DNA of 64,000 nucleotides from assembly GCF_024346955.1 (NCBI RefSeq), contig NZ_AP024883.1, forward strand, positions 1,922,001-1,986,000, in the 5' to 3' direction. Positions within the stretch are counted from its first letter, which is position 1, and each line of letters begins with the position of its first letter. Origin of the DNA: Vibrio mangrovi (GTDB lineage Bacteria; Pseudomonadota; Gammaproteobacteria; Enterobacterales; Vibrionaceae). The notes under the pieces are model-generated. The model had not been told where the DNA came from. It saw only the letters and a program-made list of their open reading frames with translations, and made no database searches. Made by a program: the position numbers and the translations under genes. Shown here one piece after another: positions 52,638-60,494 of this stretch.

Positions 52638-53345
52638 ATGACAACGATACAAAATGTTGACCCGAAAGAAATTCAAAAATTTGAAGAAATGGCCTCCAGG
52701 TGGTGGGATCTGGAAGGAGAATTTAAGCCATTACATCAAATTAACCCGCTCCGGCTGAATTATGTTCTGGAAAAATCCAATGGATTATTTGGCAAACAAG
52801 TTCTGGATGTCGGATGTGGCGGTGGCATTCTTACAGAAAGCATGGCCCGGGAAGGTGCAACCGCAACCGGGTTGGATATGGGGAAAGAGCCTCTGGAAGT
52901 CGCCCGGCTCCATGCTCTGGAAAGTCACCTTCAGATTGACTACGTTCAAAGAACAATTGAAGAGCATGCGCAGTTAAATCCAGCAGCTTATGATGTCGTC
53001 ACCTGTATGGAAATGCTTGAGCATGTCCCAGAACCACTTTCTGTAATTCAGGCATGTGCCCGGTTGGTTAAACCCGGTGGGCATGTATTCTTTTCGACAC
53101 TCAACCGTAACTTTAAATCTTATCTGTTTGCAATTATCGGGGCGGAAAAGCTACTACAGATTGTTCCGGATGGCACCCATGAGCACGACAAATTTATCCG
53201 CCCTTCAGAGTTACTCCGAATGATTGATCAAACATCACTACAGGAATTAGGCATCACCGGATTACACTATAATCCGCTGACTCAGACCTATCGTCTCGGG
53301 AATCGAGTTGACATCAATTATATTGTTCATACGACCTTGCTGTGA
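52638..53345 (+). CDS. ubiG: Ubiquinone biosynthesis O-methyltransferase
   Basis: A 235-residue class I SAM-dependent methyltransferase that carries out both O-methylations in ubiquinone synthesis. Starts MTTIQNVDPKEIQKFEEMAS and contains RWWDLEGEFKPLHQINPLRL, typical of UbiG, and SAM motif I VLDVGCGGG at residues 55-63, with MEMLEHVPEP as motif II/post. The in-frame ATG at 52566 is rejected because homologues begin at 52638. The 5' upstream GAGCGGA is weak. Confidence 0.97.
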   Translation: MTTIQNVDPKEIQKFEEMASRWWDLEGEFKPLHQINPLRLNYVLEKSNGLFGKQVLDVGCGGGILTESMAREGATATGLDMGKEPLEVARLHALESHLQIDYVQRTIEEHAQLNPAAYDVVTCMEMLEHVPEPLSVIQACARLVKPGGHVFFSTLNRNFKSYLFAIIGAEKLLQIVPDGTHEHDKFIRPSELLRMIDQTSLQELGITGLHYNPLTQTYRLGNRVDINYIVHTTLL

Positions 53346-53373
53346 TTCATGCCGATCCCTTTGCACAATTAGC

Positions 53374-53395
53374 GTGCATCAGTGTTCTGATGCAC
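53374..53395. repeat. Hairpin after ubiG
   Basis: GTGCATCAG-TGTT-CTGATGCAC is a perfect 9-bp stem with a four-base loop, 28 bases after the ubiG stop, followed by AAAAA rather than T. A second hairpin ATCAGA...TCTGAT at 53424-53442 is followed by CATTTTCC and could be the actual terminator. Together they probably define the ubiG 3' end. Confidence 0.55.
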
Positions 53396-53581
53396 AAAAA
53401 TCATGCATATTGATGAAATTAACATCAGACCTCCGATCTGATCATTTTCCTGCAAAGATCAAGCTGTTTTTTTTTCATTTTAGTGGAACTTCACTCAAAT
53501 AAATAATACCTGTTTTCCCTATTCTCTTGCGAACGTCGCTTCTCAGTAAGCAGCTACTAACAAAAATTTTTCATACGATGG

Positions 53582-53590
53582 TTATCCACA
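53582..53590 (+). promoter_or_regulatory. DnaA box upstream of nrdA
   Basis: TTATCCACA is an exact consensus DnaA box, 182 bases upstream of nrdA. The nrdAB promoter of Escherichia coli is also controlled by DnaA, which fits. Confidence 0.65.
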
Positions 53591-53628
53591 AGATGTCCCC
53601 TGCTGACAAACTTGAAATAAGTGCACAA

Positions 53629-53676
53629 CAGCACTATCTTGTAATCCGCAAGGTACGAAGACCCTATATATTGTGT
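53629..53676. promoter_or_regulatory. NrdR box pair upstream of nrdA
   Basis: ACCCTATATATTGTGT at 53661-53676 fits the NrdR-box pattern (acaCTATATATtGTGT) with one strong mismatch. A weaker copy CAGCACTATCTTGTAA lies at 53629-53644, exactly 32 bases upstream, the three-turn spacing typical of paired NrdR boxes. A TTGACG hexamer (53677-53682) directly follows the strong box, so a bound repressor would cover the promoter. Confidence 0.7.
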
Positions 53677-53772
53677 TTGACGCATAATGTCATTTATATC
53701 AGATAAGCAAGACCACAAACCTAAAACGACTCAAAACCGGTCTTATCAGTTTTGTTAGGGAAGTAAAGCAGA

Positions 53773-56058
53773 ATGAACCAACAACTCACAGTTACGAAGC
53801 GCGACGGCCGTAAAGAGCAAATCGATCTGGATAAGATCCATCGAGTGATCACATGGGCAGCAGAAGGATTACAGAATGTCTCGGTTTCACAAGTTGAACT
53901 CCGGGCTCACATCCAGTTTTATGACGGAATTACAACTTCCGATATTCATGAAACGCTGATCAAATCTGCAGCAGACCTAATCTCTGAAGATTCTCCCGAT
54001 TATCAATATCTTGCAGCCAGACTTGCCGTTTTCCACCTGCGGAAAAAGGCCTATGGTCAGTACGAACCGCCGACACTGTTCGATCATGTCACCAAACTGG
54101 TTGGCATGGGGAAATATGATCGTCACCTTATCGAAGATTACACTCAGGACGAATGGATTGAACTCGGCAACTATATTGACCACCGCCGGGATCTGAACTT
54201 CTCTTATGCTGCGGTGAAACAGCTGGAAGGAAAATATTTCGTTCAGAATCGCGTCACCGGAGAAATCTACGAAAGTGCGCAGTTCCTGTATATTCTTGTT
54301 GCGGCATGTCTGTTTGCAAAATACCCTCAGGAAACCCGACTGGACTATATCAAACGCTTCTATGATGCGACGTCACAGTTTAAGATTTCACTACCGACAC
54401 CAATCATGTCAGGTGTCCGTACACCAACACGCCAGTTCAGTTCCTGTGTTCTGATTGAATGTGGTGATAGCCTGGATTCAATCAACGCCACTGCAAGCTC
54501 CATTGTCCGCTATGTTTCACAGCGCGCCGGAATCGGTATCAATGCCGGGCGTATTCGCGCCCTGGGTTCGGAAATTCGTGGCGGAGAAGCATTCCACACC
54601 GGTTGTATCCCTTTTTATAAATACTTCCAGACCGCTGTGAAATGTTGTTCTCAAGGTGGTGTGCGTGGTGGTGCTGCAACGGTATTTTATCCGCTATGGC
54701 ACCGTGAAGCTCAATCCCTGTTAGTGCTGAAAAACAACCGCGGTGTTGAAGAGAACCGGGTACGCCATATGGATTATGGGGTTCAGCTCAATAAATTGAT
54801 GTATACACGTCTGGTACAGGGAGGAAATATTTCTCTGTTTTCTCCTTCCGATGTTCCGGGACTTTACGATGCCTTCTTCCAGGATCAGGCAGAATTTGAA
54901 CGTCTGTATTCCCAGTATGAAAATGATCCTTCAGTCAAGAGAGAAACAGTAAAAGCAGTTGAGCTCTTTACTCTGCTGATGCAGGAGCGGGCCTCAACCG
55001 GACGAATCTATATCCAGAACGTCGATCACTGTAATACCCACAGTCCGTTTGATTCTAGTGTAGCTCCGGTCCGTCAGTCGAATCTGTGTCTTGAAATTGC
55101 TCTGCCAACCAAGCCATTAAGTAATGTTGAAGACGATGAAGGTGAAATTGCACTTTGTACTCTGTCAGCATTCAATCTGGGTGCAATTCAGTCGCTGGAT
55201 GACTTTGAAGAGCTTTCCGAACTTGTTGTTCGTGCACTGGATGCCCTGCTTGACTATCAGGATTATCCGTTGCCGGCTGCACGTAAAGCGACAATGAATC
55301 GCCGCACACTGGGCGTCGGTGTCATCAACTATGCCTACTATCTGGCAAAACATGGAGTGAAGTATTCAGATGGTAGTGCCAATGCACTGACCCATCGTAC
55401 TTTTGAAGCAATGCAGTATTATCTGCTGAAAGCGTCCATGAATCTGGCGAAGGAACAGGGTCGTTGCCCGGCTTTCCATGAAACTAACTATGCAAAAGGC
55501 CTGATGCCGGTTGATACCTACAAGAAAGATGTCGACCAGATTTGCGCTGAGCCTCTGCATTACGACTGGGATCAACTGCGCTCAGATATTATGGAATATG
55601 GCCTGAGAAACTCAACACTGACCGCGCTCATGCCATCAGAGACTTCTTCCCAGATCTCAAACGCAACCAATGGTATTGAACCGCCACGCGGCTATATTTC
55701 GGTGAAAGCATCCAAAGACGGAATTCTGAAACAGGTTGTTCCTGATTTCACTGAGCTGAAATCTAACTATGAGCTGTTGTGGGATATTGGTTCAAACGAT
55801 GGTTATCTGCATTTGGTCAGCGTGATGCAAAAGTTTGTCGATCAATCGATTTCTGCAAACACAAACTATGATCCAACCCGTTACGAAACCGGCAGGGTTC
55901 CGATGAAGAAACTACTTCAGGATCTTCTGACTGCATATAAATTCGGGGTTAAGACTTTGTATTATCATAATACCCGGGACGGAGCGCGAGACGATCAGAA
56001 GGATGTCACTTCATCAGCAGCTGATGACGATTGTGCCGGTGGCGCCTGTAAGATTTAA
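53773..56058 (+). CDS. nrdA: Ribonucleoside-diphosphate reductase class Ia, alpha subunit
   Basis: A 761-residue large subunit, the same length as in Escherichia coli. An N-terminal ATP cone (VTKRDGRKEQIDLDKIHRVI) senses ATP/dATP; the ten-stranded barrel has the catalytic cysteines (SSCVLIECGDS, NLCLEIALPT), and the swinging C-terminal pair is in CAGGACKI. With NrdB it makes deoxyribonucleotides aerobically. AGGGAAG precedes the ATG. Regulation by NrdR and DnaA is likely from upstream sites. Confidence 0.98.
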   Translation: MNQQLTVTKRDGRKEQIDLDKIHRVITWAAEGLQNVSVSQVELRAHIQFYDGITTSDIHETLIKSAADLISEDSPDYQYLAARLAVFHLRKKAYGQYEPPTLFDHVTKLVGMGKYDRHLIEDYTQDEWIELGNYIDHRRDLNFSYAAVKQLEGKYFVQNRVTGEIYESAQFLYILVAACLFAKYPQETRLDYIKRFYDATSQFKISLPTPIMSGVRTPTRQFSSCVLIECGDSLDSINATASSIVRYVSQRAGIGINAGRIRALGSEIRGGEAFHTGCIPFYKYFQTAVKCCSQGGVRGGAATVFYPLWHREAQSLLVLKNNRGVEENRVRHMDYGVQLNKLMYTRLVQGGNISLFSPSDVPGLYDAFFQDQAEFERLYSQYENDPSVKRETVKAVELFTLLMQERASTGRIYIQNVDHCNTHSPFDSSVAPVRQSNLCLEIALPTKPLSNVEDDEGEIALCTLSAFNLGAIQSLDDFEELSELVVRALDALLDYQDYPLPAARKATMNRRTLGVGVINYAYYLAKHGVKYSDGSANALTHRTFEAMQYYLLKASMNLAKEQGRCPAFHETNYAKGLMPVDTYKKDVDQICAEPLHYDWDQLRSDIMEYGLRNSTLTALMPSETSSQISNATNGIEPPRGYISVKASKDGILKQVVPDFTELKSNYELLWDIGSNDGYLHLVSVMQKFVDQSISANTNYDPTRYETGRVPMKKLLQDLLTAYKFGVKTLYYHNTRDGARDDQKDVTSSAADDDCAGGACKI

Positions 56059-56106
56059 CTGGCACACCCTATAGGTTTTTTTCTCTGTCAACAAATACCA
56101 GCTTTA

Positions 56107-56128
56107 CACCCTCTCGGGAGAGAGGGTG
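56107..56128. repeat. Intercistronic hairpin between nrdA and nrdB
   Basis: CACCCTCTC-GGGA-GAGAGGGTG is a perfect 9-bp stem with a GGGA tetraloop, located 18 bases before the nrdB start. No T tract follows; it probably tunes the NrdA to NrdB ratio by stabilising or processing the mRNA. Confidence 0.6.
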
Positions 56129-56146
56129 AAACAGATTGAGGCAACT

Positions 56147-57280
56147 ATGGCTTACAGCACTTTTACACAAAAGAAAAATGATCAGCTCAAAGAACCCATG
56201 TTTCTTGGCCAACCTGTAAACGTGGCACGCTATGACCAGCAAAAGTACGAAATCTTCGAAAAACTAATTGAGAAACAACTCTCCTTCTTCTGGCGCCCGG
56301 AAGAAGTTGATGTATCAACAGACCGGATCAACTACAACAATCTGCCGGACCATGAGAAACATATTTTTATCTCTAATCTGAAATATCAGACACTGCTCGA
56401 TTCGATTCAGGGACGCAGTCCGAACGTTGCACTGCTTCCTTTAGTTTCGCTCCCTGAACTGGAAACCTGGATCGAAACCTGGTCTTTCTCCGAAACAATC
56501 CACTCTCGTTCATACACACATATTATCCGTAATATTGTGAATAATCCGGCAACTGTATTCGATGACATCGTTGAAAATGAGCACATCATTAAACGGGCCA
56601 AAGATATTGCCCATTACTATGACGAGCTAATTCAACTGACAAACGATTATCACCGTTTTGGCGAAGGCGAACATGTTATTGATAATCAGACTGTCGTTGT
56701 CAGTCTATATGAACTGAAGAAAAAGCTTTATCTGTGCCTGATGTCCGTCAATGCACTTGAAGCAATCCGTTTCTATGTCAGCTTTGCCTGTTCTTTTGCC
56801 TTTGCTGAGCGGGAGCTGATGGAAGGAAATGCAAAAATTATCAAGCTGATCGCCCGCGATGAAGCACTACATCTGACAGGAACGCAACACATGCTTAATC
56901 TGCTGCGTAATGGTCAGGATGATTTTTCATTTATCCAGATCGCAGAAGAATGTAAGCAGGAATGCTATGACCTGTTTAAAACAGCCGCCGAACAAGAAAA
57001 AGAGTGGGCTGATTATCTGTTCAAAGATGGCTCAATGATTGGTCTGAATAAAGACATTCTCTGCCAGTATGTTGAGTATATTACCAACATCCGTATGCAA
57101 GCCGTCGGACTGGAACCAGCTTACCCTGAAGCAGTCAATAACCCGATCCCATGGATCAATGCATGGTTATCTTCAGACAATGTTCAGGTTGCACCTCAGG
57201 AAGCTGAAATCAGCTCATACCTTGTCGGCCAAATCGACAATGAAGTCAATCTTGACGACTTTGAAGGCTTTGAGCTGTAA
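56147..57280 (+). CDS. nrdB: Ribonucleoside-diphosphate reductase class Ia, beta subunit
   Basis: A 377-residue di-iron subunit carrying the tyrosyl radical. The radical Tyr is in IHSRSYTHIIRN, the same place as Tyr122 in Escherichia coli; iron ligands include Glu in FSETIH and the Glu/His in RDEALHLTGTQH. The ATG at 56147 has TTGAGG in front; an earlier ATG at 56126 overlaps the hairpin. The yfaE gene follows after 2 bases. Confidence 0.98.
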   Translation: MAYSTFTQKKNDQLKEPMFLGQPVNVARYDQQKYEIFEKLIEKQLSFFWRPEEVDVSTDRINYNNLPDHEKHIFISNLKYQTLLDSIQGRSPNVALLPLVSLPELETWIETWSFSETIHSRSYTHIIRNIVNNPATVFDDIVENEHIIKRAKDIAHYYDELIQLTNDYHRFGEGEHVIDNQTVVVSLYELKKKLYLCLMSVNALEAIRFYVSFACSFAFAERELMEGNAKIIKLIARDEALHLTGTQHMLNLLRNGQDDFSFIQIAEECKQECYDLFKTAAEQEKEWADYLFKDGSMIGLNKDILCQYVEYITNIRMQAVGLEPAYPEAVNNPIPWINAWLSSDNVQVAPQEAEISSYLVGQIDNEVNLDDFEGFEL

Positions 57281-57282
57281 TT

Positions 57283-57564
57283 ATGCCAACCATCAAAATC
57301 AACCAGACACTGACAATAGAGTCCAATAACTCTCAAACCTTACTTGAGAGCATGGAACAGGCAGGACTGAATGTTGAATATAATTGCAGAGACGGGCACT
57401 GTGGTGCCTGTCGCTGCAAATTATCAGCCGGAAAGATCGAGTATGTGGGTTTTGCGATGGCTTATACCCAGTCTGATGAAATATTACCTTGTATTTGCCG
57501 GGCAGGCAGTGATGAAGTAGAACTTCAGGAAGTTCACTACCAGCATAAAGTGAAGCGGGCTTAA
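57283..57564 (+). CDS. yfaE: 2Fe-2S ferredoxin that maintains the NrdB radical
   Basis: A 93-residue plant-type ferredoxin. Cluster ligands are Cys35, Cys40, Cys43 (NCRDGHCGACRC) and Cys70 (LPCICRAG). In Escherichia coli YfaE supplies electrons for di-iron/tyrosyl-radical assembly and repair in NrdB, which fits its place directly after nrdB. Probably in the same transcript. Confidence 0.95.
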   Translation: MPTIKINQTLTIESNNSQTLLESMEQAGLNVEYNCRDGHCGACRCKLSAGKIEYVGFAMAYTQSDEILPCICRAGSDEVELQEVHYQHKVKRA

Positions 57565-57573
57565 CCAGCCTTT

Positions 57574-57597
57574 AGTCAGAATAAACATATTCTGACT
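57574..57597. terminator. Hairpin between convergent yfaE and downstream gene
   Basis: AGTCAGAATA-AACA-TATTCTGACT is a perfect 10-bp stem with a four-base loop, 9 bases after the yfaE stop. There is no strong T tract on either side; it probably serves as a shared 3' end. Confidence 0.6.
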
Positions 57598-57622
57598 TCG
57601 GATACGACGGCAGTTATGAGTT

Positions 57623-57901
57623 TTACAGCCGCATCCCGGCTTTTCCGGTATCGAGTAGTTGTTGTTCTGTTCCCAGCAGTTGATCTGCTGTCAGCATTGA
57701 GATTGCCTTATCGGCGATTTTACGTCCATCATCACCAAATAGTGACATATGATATCCCAGATCGCTAATCAACCCGTCTTCTGTCGGCGTGTCTAACCAA
57801 AGAGAAACCAGCTTATCACTCATATCCTGATAAGCTTCTCCCAGGATCACTTGTTGACTCGCAACTTTGTACCAAACAAGAATCTTCGAATGACTCTGCA
57901 T
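57623..57901 (-). CDS. Conserved-looking hypothetical protein, 92 residues
   Basis: I do not recognise the family. The protein begins MQSHSKILVWYKVASQQVIL and ends GTEQQLLDTGKAGMRL; it has mixed alpha/beta character, no signal peptide and no membrane segment. ATG at 57901 has an ideal AGGAGG 7 bases upstream, which makes it a credible gene, and a longer ATG form at 57928 is rejected. It is convergent with yfaE and lies after cinA on the minus strand, separated by a terminator. Confidence 0.75.
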   Translation of the reverse strand: MQSHSKILVWYKVASQQVILGEAYQDMSDKLVSLWLDTPTEDGLISDLGYHMSLFGDDGRKIADKAISMLTADQLLGTEQQLLDTGKAGMRL

Positions 57902-58122
57902 ATCAGCCTCCTGCCGTATTGATTCCACGAGTCTTCAGTTTAGCGTGAATATAACGCCCTTGGATATATCCATTTTGGTGGGAATTGGGAAAAACTCACA
58001 AAATCATCGGATTAAAGATTAGACAATTTGCGCATAAGGAATAATCAGATTTACTTTGAAATTATAAGACGACAATTCAAAGTATTACTCTGATGAAATG
58101 ACGTTCAGAGCTGGTATCTATA

Positions 58123-58151
58123 TGAAAAATCAGGAGCAAAACAGATGCTCC
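58123..58151 (-). terminator. Probable terminator of the CinA-like gene
   Basis: Read leftward, GGAGCA-TCTGTTT-TGCTCC (stem 58151-58146 with 58138-58133) is followed by TGATTTTTC. It starts about 20 bases after the stop of the CinA-like gene. Confidence 0.7.
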
Positions 58152-58169
58152 CGAGTATAATAACCTGAT

Positions 58170-59405
58170 TTATAAGGAAGCCGCCGGAATGTAGATCTGC
58201 TTCTCCGACAGCGTTGATGAATACTGTCCAAAGACTGGTTTAGAAGATAAATAACGAAGTAACATATCCGCAGCAATCGTTCCGATCAATATTTTTCGTT
58301 CATCGGCACTGTATTCACGTCTGAATTTTAACTGTTGAGCCCACTCCCCTTCAGATGAGGATAACGCAAGTGTAAAACCATCCTCACGAAGTTCTCCGCT
58401 AACCAGCGCCAGCTCAGTTTCACTTTTCTCTTTGGTTGCACTTGCTAACGCCAACGCTGCTGCAACCGGCTCCTGAGATGACATTTTTCCTGAGACTTTC
58501 GAACTCAATACCCAGCTACTGCCACACAGTGAATAAATTTCATCATCACTGAAAAGCCAGTTAGCAAGCCAGCCCCGGGTTGACTGTTCAGCAATTGCCA
58601 ATGTCTTGCCGGCTTCATGCATCACCTGTGAAAGCTGTGCCAGCATCGGTTGATCAATACTGACCGTACACTCGGACAAATGAGAGAAAATTTCTTCCAC
58701 CAAAGTATACATTTCATTGTCCTGACCAGCGGGACCAAATAACTTAACCTCAATAAAAGGCAGATAAGACCGGAATCCCAACATGTATTCATCGGGAAGT
58801 TCAACCTGATGAAGCTGATCTTCTAATACGGATTCAGATGTACCTAATGTATATAAGCGGTGGCAAACCAGATCAGAGACTTCAGGGAACTGCTGGTTTA
58901 GGTCAGGCAGAACCTGCTCGCGAACCATACGTTTAAATTCAGATGGTACGCCCGGGGTGAAGTAACAAAGACACCCGTGAATCTCGATTTTAAATCCACA
59001 CGCCGTACCAATAGGGTTGTCGAGAATAGTCGCCTGCTCAGGTAGCATTGCCTGCTTAACGTTGCTTTCCGCCATTACCAGATTCCGCTGAGCAAAACGA
59101 GTTTTCATCTGTTCAAGCCAGTCAGGAAACAAGACCAGTGACTGCTCAGCAACTTCTGCCGCTATTGCAGCAGAAAGATCATCGCCGGTTGGACCCAATC
59201 CTCCATTTACAATCAGAACATCAGAGTTCAGGGCCAGCATCAGGATTTCATCACGCAGTACCTGGCGATTATCTCCCGCTGTTGAACGCTTGGTCAGTGG
59301 ATAACCCTGCTCAAAAAAAAGATTGGATAACCATGTTGCATTCGTATCCTGAATATCACCATGGAGGACTTCTTCGCCAGTACTAAGCATTGCAACTTTA
59401 AGCAT
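58170..59405 (-). CDS. CinA-like protein (NMN deamidase-related, YfaY-like)
   Basis: A 411-residue protein with an N-terminal MoCF/CinA nucleotide-pyrophosphatase-type domain (STGEEVLHGDIQDTNATWLS, GGLGPTGDDLSAA) and a C-terminal CinA deamidase-type domain at about residues 255-400. In the latter, the usual ESCTGG motif is replaced by EQSTRGWLANW, so NMN deamidase activity is doubtful, as for Escherichia coli YfaY. ATG 59405 lies 8 bases after AAAGG. Divergent from the GcvR-like gene. Confidence 0.88.
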   Translation of the reverse strand: MLKVAMLSTGEEVLHGDIQDTNATWLSNLFFEQGYPLTKRSTAGDNRQVLRDEILMLALNSDVLIVNGGLGPTGDDLSAAIAAEVAEQSLVLFPDWLEQMKTRFAQRNLVMAESNVKQAMLPEQATILDNPIGTACGFKIEIHGCLCYFTPGVPSEFKRMVREQVLPDLNQQFPEVSDLVCHRLYTLGTSESVLEDQLHQVELPDEYMLGFRSYLPFIEVKLFGPAGQDNEMYTLVEEIFSHLSECTVSIDQPMLAQLSQVMHEAGKTLAIAEQSTRGWLANWLFSDDEIYSLCGSSWVLSSKVSGKMSSQEPVAAALALASATKEKSETELALVSGELREDGFTLALSSSEGEWAQQLKFRREYSADERKILIGTIAADMLLRYLSSKPVFGQYSSTLSEKQIYIPAASL

Positions 59406-59732
59406 AACCAAAACCTTTCATTCATCCGCAACAAACTCTGCAATGAAAAGCGGCCCCTGATACTACCGCCCCGAAGAGGTTCATATTCCATTCCCTCTTC
59501 TTCCATTCCAGATGTTCACATTGCTACATCATACAATACGTGGGAGGAAAAGACTTCTTATTCTCAGCCTCATTTTCTTTGATTTCAACCTGATAGATGT
59601 TTAGCCATCCATATAAATCAGATCGAACAAAAGATCAGATCTAACTAACAAAACCGTAAAACATTCAGGTAATCACGCCACCCCAGCCTAAAATAATAGT
59701 ATCAGAGAAGAGATCTGGTAAGGAGAAAACGG
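59406..59732. other. Intergenic region between CinA-like and GcvR-like genes
   Basis: 327 bases without a convincing gene. A leftward frame overlapping the cinA start has no ribosome-binding site. The region must hold two divergent promoters; an AAGGAGAAAACGG element precedes the right-hand gene. Nothing else was recognised. Confidence 0.5.
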
Positions 59733-60275
59733 ATGATTCACATGTTTATTGTCAGCTTCATCGGTGATGCAGTACCTGCCGATATCCATAAATTAGCCGC
59801 AATTACCCATGAAAATGGTGGGCAGTGGATCACCAGCAAAATCAATTATCTGGAAAACCGTGTTGCTGCTTTAATCAAAATTGCAGCTCCTGAAGAAACC
59901 GAAATGTATATAAAAGATGCATTTCTGTCGCAATCTAACTTATCAACCATGATCACCGATTGTGAATCCCATGATGCCGAACAAAAAACCGAATATAACC
60001 TGAGAATTGACGCTAATGACAGAGCCGGAATTGTCAACGAAATTACTCATCTGCTTGATAGCCAGAGAATCAGAGTCATTGATATGAACTGTCAGCGGAT
60101 ATTTATTTCTGACAGCCATGGAGTCAACTCCAGCCTGTTTACCGCACATATTTCTCTGCGGTTGCCCGAAACACTATTAATTGATGATGTGATTAATGAA
60201 CTGGAATCTCTTAGTGAAGATACACAGGTGATGATAGATAATTCATCCATCCGTACATCGAATACCACACCATAA
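59733..60275 (+). CDS. GcvR-like ACT-domain protein
   Basis: A 180-residue protein with two ACT domains (residues about 3-75, HMFIVSFIGDAVPADIHKLA, and 88-170, YNLRIDANDRAGIVNEITHL). The arrangement and size match the glycine cleavage repressor GcvR. However it is not next to dapA or bcp, the usual place of gcvR, so it may be a paralogue with another amino-acid-sensing role. AAGGAG lies 8 bases before the ATG. Confidence 0.8.
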   Translation: MIHMFIVSFIGDAVPADIHKLAAITHENGGQWITSKINYLENRVAALIKIAAPEETEMYIKDAFLSQSNLSTMITDCESHDAEQKTEYNLRIDANDRAGIVNEITHLLDSQRIRVIDMNCQRIFISDSHGVNSSLFTAHISLRLPETLLIDDVINELESLSEDTQVMIDNSSIRTSNTTP

Positions 60276-60347
60276 ATCAGGGTATTTCGACGAAATTGCT
60301 ACCATTTCTCGATAAACAACCATTTTATTTGATAAAAATAACATTAA

Positions 60348-60374
60348 TAGATAGGTTATTATATGACCTATCTA
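60348..60374. repeat. Perfect dyad between GcvR-like and chemoreceptor genes
   Basis: TAGATAGGT-TATTATATG-ACCTATCTA is a 9-bp perfect inverted repeat with a 9-base AT-only-plus-G spacer. There is no T tract; it could be an operator for the chemoreceptor gene or a 3' stabilising hairpin for the GcvR-like gene. Confidence 0.5.
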
Positions 60375-60494
60375 CCAAAATAAATTGTTGTCGTGGCGGA
60401 CATGACTATATGAGCCATTATGAAAGAAGATAACGGATAACATTCTGGAATAATAATAACAAGCACCTCACCCGAGTGCTTGGAGGTAAACGTC

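Noticed and set aside
59294..59506. A 70-residue leftward frame across the start of the CinA-like gene
   Set aside because: It overlaps the 5' end of a well-supported gene in another frame and has no homology that I can see.
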